64,000 nt of DNA from Ruminococcus sp. XPD3002. GTDB taxonomy: Bacteria > Bacillota > Clostridia > Oscillospirales > Ruminococcaceae. The notes beneath the pieces are model-generated. The model did no database searches and was not told where the DNA came from. It was given only the letters and a program-made list of their open reading frames with translations. Position 1 is the first letter of the stretch. Each line of letters starts with the position of its first letter. Positions 16,591 through 23,054 of this stretch are shown here, in pieces. Made by a program: the position numbers and the translations under genes. Location of the stretch: the NCBI GenBank assembly GCA_900119535.1, contig FPJT01000006.1, positions 62,001 to 126,000 on the forward strand, given 5' to 3'.

Positions 16591-17405
16591 GCATTATTTA
16601 ATCCGAGCTGCCAGAAGGCAACCGCACTCGCAGCTGCAACGTTAAGCGAATCAACTCCATGTGCCATTGGTATGCATACTGTATAATCAGCTGTATTTAT
16701 CGTCTCGTTTGAAAGTCCGTCACCTTCAGCGCCAAGTATGACAGCAAGTTTTTCTTCGGACATAAGATTCCTGTCATTGATATTTACCGAATCTTCACGA
16801 AGTGCCATTGCTGCTGTTCTGAAACCAAGTCTGTGAAAGAAATCGGTATCAACGGTATCGGAATCAAGATAAGTCCATTCGATCTGGAAAACCGTTCCCA
16901 TACTTACACGAGTTGAACGTCTGTAAAGAGGATCACAACATCCTTTTGTAAGAAGCACAGCTTCCATGTTCAGTGCTGCAGCAGATCTGAATATAGCTCC
17001 TATATTAGTGGGATTAACTACGTTTTCAAGTACAGCAATACGGGTTTTATTACGGCAAAGTTCCTCAACGAAAGAAAAATTTTTCCTTCTGAAAACGCAA
17101 AGTGCTCCTCTGATAAGCTTGAAACCCGTAAGACTTACTATAGTGTCCGTATCTCCTGTATATAAAGGTATGTCTCCGCACAGTTCAAGCAGTCCGTCAT
17201 TATCACGGCTGATATCATCACGCTCCATAAGCAGCGATATTGGTTCATAACCTGCGTTAAGTGCGCGGATAATTACTTTCGGACTCTCTGCTATAAAAAC
17301 TCCTTCCTGCGGTTCAAACCAGTGCAGAAGCTGCGGCTCAGAGTTACATGAAAAGAACTGTAATTCAGGTGCATTAATGTCGTTTATTTCTCTTATTTCA
17401 GGCAT
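16587..17405 (-). CDS. SpoU/TrmH-family RNA 2'-O-methyltransferase
   Basis: The 272-residue protein shows the SPOUT methyltransferase motifs: NPTNIGAIFRSAAAL (motif 1), LAVILGAEGDGL (motif 2) and VCIPMAHGVDSLNVAAASAVAFW (motif 3, trefoil knot, shown here in part as IPMAHGVDSLNVAAA). It methylates the ribose of a nucleotide in rRNA or tRNA using S-adenosylmethionine; the target site cannot be told from sequence. The start at 17405 (MPEIREIND) is chosen because GGAGG lies 7 nt upstream; an in-frame ATG at 17426 overlaps that site. Its promoter (TTGATG-17-TATAAT) faces that of cysK. Confidence 0.9.
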   Translation of the reverse strand: MPEIREINDINAPELQFFSCNSEPQLLHWFEPQEGVFIAESPKVIIRALNAGYEPISLLMERDDISRDNDGLLELCGDIPLYTGDTDTIVSLTGFKLIRGALCVFRRKNFSFVEELCRNKTRIAVLENVVNPTNIGAIFRSAAALNMEAVLLTKGCCDPLYRRSTRVSMGTVFQIEWTYLDSDTVDTDFFHRLGFRTAAMALREDSVNINDRNLMSEEKLAVILGAEGDGLSNETINTADYTVCIPMAHGVDSLNVAAASAVAFWQLGLNNA

Positions 17406-17457
17406 AATTATCCTCCGTCTTTCCAAAATATAATTGGCATAAATATATTATAACATA

Positions 17458-17526
17458 TATATCACCTATCATCAAGAAAAAATATTCAGAAAAGGTATTG
17501 ACAAACCGATAATTGGGTGATATAAT
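17458..17526. promoter_or_regulatory. Divergent promoters for cysK and the methyltransferase, with inverted repeat
   Basis: Plus strand: TTGACA (17498-17503), 17 bp, TATAAT (17521-17526). Minus strand: a TTGATG/TATAAT pair lies on the far side. A 9-bp inverted repeat, TATATCACC at 17458-17466 and GGTGATATA at 17516-17524, touches both promoters and may bind a regulator such as the nearby Rrf2 protein. Confidence 0.6.
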
Positions 17527-17593
17527 ATATACATATCAAACAGATAGGAAATATGGGTATAAAAATCATGTATAAGTCAAGGAGATGTATACT

Positions 17594-17626
17594 ATGTTTA
17601 TTTATTCTTCACGATGTTGGCACTAA
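17594..17626 (+). CDS. Putative 10-residue leader peptide upstream of cysK
   Basis: A short frame, MFIYSSRCWH followed by TAA, has an AAGGAG site 9 nt upstream and lies in the cysK leader between promoter and gene. It contains one cysteine codon followed by Trp and His near its end. Its position and content suggest a leader peptide whose translation reports on Cys-tRNA or another small molecule and so sets cysK expression. I see no clear terminator hairpin between it and cysK. Function is inference; the frame, ribosome site and location are seen directly. Confidence 0.6.
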   Translation: MFIYSSRCWH

Positions 17627-17679
17627 TTCTGACAAAAGCTCACATCATTTAAAAAATATTTCAAAAGGAGTTAATTATT

Positions 17680-18606
17680 ATGGCTATTTATAAGAATATA
17701 ACAGATCTCATTGGAAATACACCTATTCTCGAATTAACAAATACAGAGAAAAACAACGATCTCGAGGCTACTATCCTCGCAAAATTAGAATATTTCAATC
17801 CCGCAGGCAGTGTAAAGGACAGAATCGCCAAGGCTATGATCGATGACGCAGAATCTAAGGGACTTCTCAAAGAAGGAAGCGTTATTATAGAACCTACAAG
17901 CGGTAATACAGGCATCGGACTTGCTTCTGTTGCAGCTTCACGCGGATACCGTCTTATCATTACAATGCCTGAGACCATGAGCGTTGAGCGTCGTAATCTG
18001 ATGAAGGCATATGGTGCAGAACTCGTTCTTACCGACGGCTCAAAGGGCATGAAGGGTGCTATCGCTAAGGCTTCTGAGCTTGCTGAAGAAATTCCAGACA
18101 GCTTTATCCCCTCTCAGTTCACAAACCCTGCTAACCCTGCTATCCACCAGAAAACTACCGGCGTCGAGATCTGGGATGCAACTGACGGAAAAGTTGATAT
18201 TTTCGTTGCAGGCGTTGGTACAGGCGGTACACTCAGCGGTGTAGGTGCATACCTTAAATCCAAGAATCCTGATGTAAAGATAGTTGCTGTAGAGCCTAAG
18301 AGCTCGCCTGTTCTTTCTGAAGGCAAAGCAGGTCCGCATAAGATACAGGGAATCGGTGCAGGCTTTGTTCCTGATACTCTCAATACAGAGATATATGACG
18401 AGATCATTACTGTTGAAAATGAAGACGCATTCGATACAGGCCGTTCGATAGCAAGAAGCGAAGGCGTTCTTGTCGGTATTTCGTCAGGTGCAGCAGTATG
18501 GGCTGCTATACAGCTTGCAAAGCGTCCTGAGAACAAGGGTAAGACTATCGTAGCACTTCTTCCTGATACAGGTGAGCGTTACCTGTCAACTCCTATGTTT
18601 GAATAA
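17680..18606 (+). CDS. cysK: Cysteine synthase CysK (O-acetylserine sulfhydrylase)
   Basis: CysK makes L-cysteine from O-acetylserine and sulfide with pyridoxal phosphate in the cytoplasm. The 308-residue protein has the PLP lysine in [14 protein letters not shown] (about residue 44), the substrate loop [12 protein letters not shown] and the phosphate loop GTGGTLSG. Length is typical. The start at 17680 follows AAAAGGAG. A short Cys-containing leader peptide, an operator-like inverted repeat and a convergent Rrf2 regulator surround it, suggesting control by sulfur supply. A strong terminator follows. Confidence 0.95.
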   Translation: MAIYKNITDLIGNTPILELTNTEKNNDLEATILAKLEYFNPAGSVKDRIAKAMIDDAESKGLLKEGSVIIEPTSGNTGIGLASVAASRGYRLIITMPETMSVERRNLMKAYGAELVLTDGSKGMKGAIAKASELAEEIPDSFIPSQFTNPANPAIHQKTTGVEIWDATDGKVDIFVAGVGTGGTLSGVGAYLKSKNPDVKIVAVEPKSSPVLSEGKAGPHKIQGIGAGFVPDTLNTEIYDEIITVENEDAFDTGRSIARSEGVLVGISSGAAVWAAIQLAKRPENKGKTIVALLPDTGERYLSTPMFE

Positions 18607-18613
18607 TAATAGT

Positions 18614-18642
18614 AAAGGGACTGAATCATCAGTCCCTTTTTT
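18614..18642 (+). terminator. Terminator after cysK
   Basis: An 11-bp stem, AAAGGGACTGA at 18614-18624 with TCAGTCCCTTT at 18629-18639, continuing into T residues. It lies between cysK and the converging Rrf2 gene. Confidence 0.88.
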
Positions 18643-18652
18643 ATATATTGTT

Positions 18653-19090
18653 TTATATGCAGTAATCGAATCCGCTCTGTTCGGATATCTTTTCAACTAT
18701 TTCACTTATCGTGATATTATCAAGATAATCTGTTATTGTTTTGAAGAGACCTTCCCATATATATAATGTAGAACAGCTCTCCTGTCTCGGGCAAGTGTTC
18801 GGATTATCGTCAAGACATGATACAGGCGCAAGGCTTCCTTCTGTTGCTCTGAGTATATCACCTACACTCAGCTGCTCGGGAGATTTTGCCAGCGCATATC
18901 CGCCTTTATTTCCGCGATTAGTACGCAGAATACCGCTTTTATTCAGCATCGGCACTATCTGTTCCAGGTATTTTTTTGATATTTCCTGACGCTCTGCAAT
19001 ATCCTTAAGTGAAACGAAACCGTCATCCTGATGAAGGGCGAGGTCGATTATCATACGAAGAGCGTATCTTCCTTTTGTTGAGATCTTCAT
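18653..19090 (-). CDS. Rrf2-family regulator (IscR/CymR type)
   Basis: The 145-residue protein begins with the Rrf2 winged helix (MKISTKGRYALRMIIDLA; recognition helix ISKKYLEQIVPMLNKSG; wing NRGNKGGYALA). Three cysteines, C-x7-C-x5-C around residues 92-106, resemble the Fe-S ligands of IscR (C-x5-C-x5-C). Members of this family near cysK are either CymR-like sulfur regulators or Fe-S sensing IscR-like regulators. The cysteines favour the latter, the neighbour favours the former, and both may be true. It is convergent with cysK. Its own promoter is TTGAAA-17-TATAAT (19151-19123). Confidence 0.92.
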   Translation of the reverse strand: MKISTKGRYALRMIIDLALHQDDGFVSLKDIAERQEISKKYLEQIVPMLNKSGILRTNRGNKGGYALAKSPEQLSVGDILRATEGSLAPVSCLDDNPNTCPRQESCSTLYIWEGLFKTITDYLDNITISEIVEKISEQSGFDYCI

Positions 19091-19122
19091 GGCTGTTCTC
19101 CTTATAATGATGTTATAATACT

Positions 19123-19151
19123 ATTATACCATAGGTTTAATATGTTTTCAA
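19123..19151 (-). promoter_or_regulatory. Promoter of the Rrf2 gene
   Basis: TTGAAA (19151-19146), 17-bp spacer with ACCTATGG, TATAAT (19128-19123). Confidence 0.7.
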
Positions 19152-19179
19152 GTCTTTTCTTGGAAAAAAGTCGATTTTT

Positions 19180-19226
19180 TAAAGAAAACGGGACTCTGTC
19201 AGCAGATAATCGCTTACAGAGTCCCG
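19180..19226 (-). terminator. Terminator of the tandem dockerin gene cluster
   Basis: CGGGACTCTGT at 19189-19199 pairs with ACAGAGTCCCG at 19216-19226 and is followed on the minus strand by TTTTCTTT. Confidence 0.88.
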
Positions 19227-19250
19227 AATTTATATAACTATATCATGATT

Positions 19251-20303
19251 TTATGGATTTGGTTTATTTGCTACTGCCTGTCTTAAAAGAATGAGGTCGA
19301 AAGCATTAACTTTCTCGTCATCGTTCATATCAGCATAATAGAACAGGCTCTTGTTGAAGTCATTGTTGTTCAGGAGATATTTCTGGAGCGCAACAAGATC
19401 TGCTACAGTCAACAGATTATCAAAGTTGAGATCGCCTTTGAGTACATCTGTGCTCTCCATTTTCCAGATGCCCTTTTCAGTATAACCGTCTATAGTTCCA
19501 TCTGTTATAATACCATTGAATACGGCGAAATCAAAGTTATTCGGTCGTTCAATCCATTCATTTCCTTTTATGTATATTTTTCCAGACTTTTCATCTATAT
19601 TTCCTTTGAAGTAATAGCTGCCGTCAACAGCAAACTGAGCATCAGCTTTATCGGAAGGAGATATGATGCCGGTTCCTTTTATTTCGCCGTTATCAGTTAT
19701 TTCTGTAATCGAGAACTTTATATTTCTTCTGACTATATCGTCGTCCCAATATCCGTCATATTCTCCATACCAGTTGCGACTAACTTTTGAAATATCTATA
19801 GAATAATCAATGCACTCATCTGACGCCTTCTTGATTGTAAATGTTTTTTCTTTATTGTCTGCAAGCAATCCTGTTATCGTTTTTTCTTCGGGATCATAGT
19901 TTCCATTGAATTCAGAGAATCCCCAGCCATTTACATTAATTATCCAATCGGTTCCTTTTAGTTTAAATCCTCCTGTCTGAAAATCGAATGAACCTTTAAA
20001 AAAATATCTCTCATTTTCAGAAGATGATATATTCGCTATACCACTAAAAGTGCCTTTTTCGTCACACTGATCTACGCTGAAAAGAATAGTTCTTTCAACC
20101 AAGGTATCATTAGAACCACCTGTATTTCCAACATATGAACCTTCCCATACACCGATAATTGTTTCTGCACTGTAGGAAGCAGTTTCGGCAGTCTCTTCAC
20201 TTGTTGTTGCAGTGTCTGCTTCTGCGGCAAAAGCTGTGAAGCTTCCGCATGATAACATCATTGCGGCTGCTGTAACTGCACTTAAAAAAACTCTCTTTTT
20301 CAT
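19251..20303 (-). CDS. Secreted dockerin protein, tandem paralogue 1
   Basis: The 350-residue protein has a signal peptide (1-27). Two copies of an unassigned beta-rich module follow: A at about 48-157, starting GVWEGSYVG, and B at about 176-282, starting NWYGEYDG. Each runs through a Y-F-G...D...G...KG..WI pattern. A C-terminal type I dockerin (288-346) has two calcium-binding repeats, GDLNFDNLLTVADLVALQKYL and ADMNDDEKVNAFDLILLRQA. It would attach to a cohesin on a scaffoldin outside the cell. I do not recognise modules A and B as a known enzyme or carbohydrate-binding family, and no conserved catalytic pair is obvious. It is the last of three paralogues read as one unit. Confidence 0.85.
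   Translation of the reverse strand: MKKRVFLSAVTAAAMMLSCGSFTAFAAEADTATTSEETAETASYSAETIIGVWEGSYVGNTGGSNDTLVERTILFSVDQCDEKGTFSGIANISSSENERYFFKGSFDFQTGGFKLKGTDWIINVNGWGFSEFNGNYDPEEKTITGLLADNKEKTFTIKKASDECIDYSIDISKVSRNWYGEYDGYWDDDIVRRNIKFSITEITDNGEIKGTGIISPSDKADAQFAVDGSYYFKGNIDEKSGKIYIKGNEWIERPNNFDFAVFNGIITDGTIDGYTEKGIWKMESTDVLKGDLNFDNLLTVADLVALQKYLLNNNDFNKSLFYYADMNDDEKVNAFDLILLRQAVANKPNP
19372..19468 (-). repeat. 97-bp block shared by the three dockerin paralogues, copy 1
   Basis: Identical to 20441-20537 and, apart from one base seen at the start, to 21504-21600. It covers the first dockerin calcium-binding repeat and the sequence before it, and points to recent duplication or gene conversion. 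Confidence 0.85.
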
Positions 20304-20325
20304 TATTCTTTTCCTCCTGTGTATG

Positions 20326-21366
20326 TTACGGTCTCTTTGCTACTGCCTGTCTCAAAAGAATGAGGTCGAAAGCATTAACTTTCTCATCATCGTTCATATC
20401 TGCATAGTAGAACAGGCTCTTGTTGAAATCATTTTCAGTCAGGAGATATTTCTGGAGCGCAACAAGATCTGCTACAGTCAACAGATTATCAAAGTTGAGA
20501 TCGCCTTTGAGTACATCTGTGCTCTCCATTTTCCAGAGTCCTTCTTCGGTATAACCGTCTATAGTTCCATCCGTTATAATACCGTTAAATACGGCAAAAC
20601 TAAAGTTACTGCTCGGGCGATCTATCCATTCATTTCCTTTGATGTATATTTTTCCCGACTTTTCATCAATATCACCTTTAAAGTAATAGCTGCCGTCAAC
20701 AGCATACTGAGCCTCAGCTTTATCAGAAGGAGATATGATACCTGTTCCTTTTATTTCGCCATTATCTGTTATATCAGTAATCGAGAACTTTATATTTCTT
20801 CTAACTGTAATATCACCATCAGTTCCATCGTATTCTCCATACCAGTTACGGCTCATTTTGCCCAAATCAACAGAATAATCAATAAAGCTATCGGATGTTT
20901 TCTTAAGAGTGAATTCTCTTCCGCTTTCTCCGTCTATAAGACCTGCGATCTGTTCGAGTTCAGTATCATATTTTCCTCCGAATCCAGCGAATCCCCAGTT
21001 AGAATCATTAAATATCCATTTAGTTCCCTTAAGATTGAAATCACCCGTTTCAAAATCAAAAGTTCCCGAAAAATAATACCTTTCATTTTTTTCAGATGTA
21101 ACTATGGCTATTCCGCTGAATGTTCCATTTTCATCACACTGATCTACGCTGAATGAAATTTTTCTTTCAACTTCCGTGCTGCCTGTAGTACCTATGTATG
21201 TACCTTCCCACACACCAATAATTGTTTCTGCACTGTAGGAAGCGGTTTCGGAAGTCTCTTCACTTGTTGTTGCAGTGTCTGCTTCTGCGGCAAAAGCTGT
21301 GAAGCTTCCGCATGATAACATCATTGCGGCTGCTGTGACTGCACCTAAAAATACTCTCTTTTTCAT
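20326..21366 (-). CDS. Secreted dockerin protein, tandem paralogue 2
   Basis: The 346-residue product has the same order as its neighbours: signal peptide, module A, module B, dockerin. The signal peptide region is almost the same DNA as in paralogue 1, while module A differs more. The start at 21366 (MKKRVFLGAV) is set by a GGAGG site upstream; a longer frame to 21387 would enter the short gap after paralogue 3. It lies 22 nt from both neighbours, so the three genes are likely one transcript. It is probably a cellulosome-associated protein of unknown activity. Confidence 0.85.
   Translation of the reverse strand: MKKRVFLGAVTAAAMMLSCGSFTAFAAEADTATTSEETSETASYSAETIIGVWEGTYIGTTGSTEVERKISFSVDQCDENGTFSGIAIVTSEKNERYYFSGTFDFETGDFNLKGTKWIFNDSNWGFAGFGGKYDTELEQIAGLIDGESGREFTLKKTSDSFIDYSVDLGKMSRNWYGEYDGTDGDITVRRNIKFSITDITDNGEIKGTGIISPSDKAEAQYAVDGSYYFKGDIDEKSGKIYIKGNEWIDRPSSNFSFAVFNGIITDGTIDGYTEEGLWKMESTDVLKGDLNFDNLLTVADLVALQKYLLTENDFNKSLFYYADMNDDEKVNAFDLILLRQAVAKRP
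20441..20537 (-). repeat. 97-bp block shared by the three dockerin paralogues, copy 2
   Basis: Exact match to 19372-19468. Confidence 0.85.
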
Positions 21367-21388
21367 TATTCTTTTCCTCCTGTACATG

Positions 21389-22429
21389 TTATGGTCTCTT
21401 TGCTACTGCCTGTCTTAAAAGAATGAGGTCAAAAGCGTTAACTTTCTCATCATCGTTCATATCTGCATAGTAGAACAGGCTCTTGTTGAAATCATTTTCA
21501 GTCAGAAGATATTTCTGGAGCGCAACAAGATCTGCTACAGTCAACAGATTATCAAAGTTGAGATCGCCTTTGAGTACATCTGTGCTCTCCATTTTCCAGA
21601 TTCCATTTTTTGTATATCCATCAATAACTCCGTTTGTTAAAATACCGTTAAAAGGAATAAACTCAAAATTAGGATCGGGTTTTTCAATGAATTCGGTTCC
21701 CTTATAATAGATTTTTCCGGATTTTTCATCTATTGTACCGGAAAAATAATAACTGCCGTCTAATGCATATTGAGCCTCTGCTTTATCAGAAGGTGAAATG
21801 ATCACAGTTCCTTTTATATCACCTGACTCAGAAAGATCAGTGATCGCAACTTTAATATTTCTTCTTACAACAGTTTTATCAGAACTATGACCATCATATT
21901 CTCCGTACCAATTGCGGCTTATTTCGCTAATATCTACAGAATAATCTACAGCTTTGTCAGATGTTTTCTTCAAAGCAAATGGTCGGTCATTATTTCCGCC
22001 AACAATGCCTGTTATACTATTATCAACGTCATACGATCCTTTAAATTCATTCAAACTCCAACTTCCGCTATCAAGTATCCATTTTTTGCCTTTAAGTTTA
22101 AAATCACCTGTTTTAAAATCAAAAGTACCCGAAAAATAATATCTTTCATAATCTTCAGATGTAACTATAGCAATACCGCTGAAATCACCATTTTCATCAC
22201 ACTGATCCACATTTAACGAAATAGATCTTTCAATCGTTGTGCTTCCTGAATAACCTGTATATGTTCCTTCCCAAACACCGATAATTGTATCTGCACTGTA
22301 GGTAACAGTTTCAGCGGTCTCTTCACCTGTTGTTGTAGTGTCTGCTTCAGCGGCAAAAGAATTGATACATGTGCCTGAAAGAAGCATTGCAAGTGCAGCA
22401 GCTGCACTTATAATTTTTTTTCCTTTCAT
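21389..22429 (-). CDS. Secreted dockerin protein, tandem paralogue 3
   Basis: This is the first gene of the cluster, 346 residues. Its signal peptide (MKGKKIISAAAALAMLLSG) differs from the near-identical pair in paralogues 1 and 2, but modules A and B and the dockerin match the family. The start at 22429 follows GAGGAGGA; the longer frame to 22516 runs through the promoter. A TTGACA-17-TATTAT promoter sits at 22535-22507. The unequal similarity (dockerin nearly identical, leader divergent) suggests that paralogues 1 and 2 separated more recently, with later conversion of the dockerin part. The function of modules A/B is unknown. Confidence 0.85.
   Translation of the reverse strand: MKGKKIISAAAALAMLLSGTCINSFAAEADTTTTGEETAETVTYSADTIIGVWEGTYTGYSGSTTIERSISLNVDQCDENGDFSGIAIVTSEDYERYYFSGTFDFKTGDFKLKGKKWILDSGSWSLNEFKGSYDVDNSITGIVGGNNDRPFALKKTSDKAVDYSVDISEISRNWYGEYDGHSSDKTVVRRNIKVAITDLSESGDIKGTVIISPSDKAEAQYALDGSYYFSGTIDEKSGKIYYKGTEFIEKPDPNFEFIPFNGILTNGVIDGYTKNGIWKMESTDVLKGDLNFDNLLTVADLVALQKYLLTENDFNKSLFYYADMNDDEKVNAFDLILLRQAVAKRP
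21504..21600 (-). repeat. 97-bp block shared by the three dockerin paralogues, copy 3
   Basis: Matches copies 1 and 2 with one difference seen near its left end. Confidence 0.82.
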
Positions 22430-22506
22430 GAAAAAATCCTCCTCATCCATATTGTTAACTGAACTTATCATATCTACATATAAAAAATATATACGCAGAT
22501 ATAAAT

Positions 22507-22535
22507 ATAATAACACAAATAATGGAAACTGTCAA
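22507..22535 (-). promoter_or_regulatory. Promoter of the tandem dockerin cluster
   Basis: TTGACA (22535-22530), 17-bp spacer, TATTAT (22512-22507) on the minus strand. Confidence 0.82.
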
Positions 22536-22558
22536 CCATAAAAGCAATTACATTTTAA

Positions 22559-22597
22559 AGTAAAAAGCTGCCGTAATGGAAAACCACCTGGCAGCTT
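22559..22597 (-). terminator. Terminator of the small RNA
   Basis: GCTGCC/GGCAGC-based 8-bp stem (22590-22597 with 22565-22572), then TTTTTA on the minus strand. Confidence 0.75.
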
Positions 22598-22748
22598 CAT
22601 TCTGATTTGTATTCCCTTTCAAAGGAATCCACCCAATTGCATGCGGAATATCCGATCAGTTGAAAAAGCTGAAACAGATGACCGCATTAAAGGATCAAGA
22701 TCTTCATTTCAAAAATGTGCAGATACAAAATGCTGATTTTCATCCTTG
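22564..22748 (-). ncRNA. Small RNA unit of about 185 nt, 6S-RNA-like fold
   Basis: No protein gene lies here, yet the minus strand has a full transcription unit. TTGACA (22783-22778), 17 bp and TAAAAT (22760-22755) predict a start near 22748, and a hairpin plus T-run ends it at about 22560. The RNA can fold into a rod: outer pairing of TTGTAT with ATACAA, an internal loop whose 3' side holds a small CCTTTGAAAGG hairpin, then an inner stem (GATCC/GGATT and ATGCGG/CCGCAT). Length, rod shape and the small hairpin on the 3' side of the bubble match bacterial 6S RNA. Closing pairs are weak by eye, so the family call is tentative while the transcription unit is well supported. Confidence 0.6.
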
Positions 22749-22754
22749 CAACTT

Positions 22755-22783
22755 ATTTTACTATACTTTGCACCGCATGTCAA
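22755..22783 (-). promoter_or_regulatory. Promoter of the small RNA
   Basis: TTGACA, 17-bp spacer, TAAAAT on the minus strand. Confidence 0.75.
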
Positions 22784-22895
22784 GTATTAACTCATTTAAC
22801 ATGCATAAATCTTTAATTAGTCATAAAAAAGAAACTATTTGCACAAAAAACTTATAACATATTTATGCATAGTATAAGAATCCGCATTAAATGAC

Positions 22896-22924
22896 TTGAT
22901 TACTTTACGAAAGCGTGGTATAAT
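22896..22924 (+). promoter_or_regulatory. Promoter of the leucine-rich-repeat dockerin gene
   Basis: TTGATT (22896-22901), 17-bp spacer, TATAAT (22919-22924). The remaining leader to 23054 is about 125 nt and shows no clear RNA element. Confidence 0.72.
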
Positions 22925-23054
22925 ATGGATAATTGTTCAGCGTACAAGCTGTACTTTATATTATAATTTTTACATATTGATCGGTTGTGTTAAAATTTCA
23001 TTTATTTTTCATGGCGGTCAATCAAAATTTCAGATTTGAAAGGATGGAATTAAA

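Noticed and set aside
22660..22857. Plus-strand frame of 65 codons between the dockerin cluster and the leucine-rich-repeat gene
   Set aside because: It has no ribosome site, odd composition, and lies antisense to the predicted small RNA unit.
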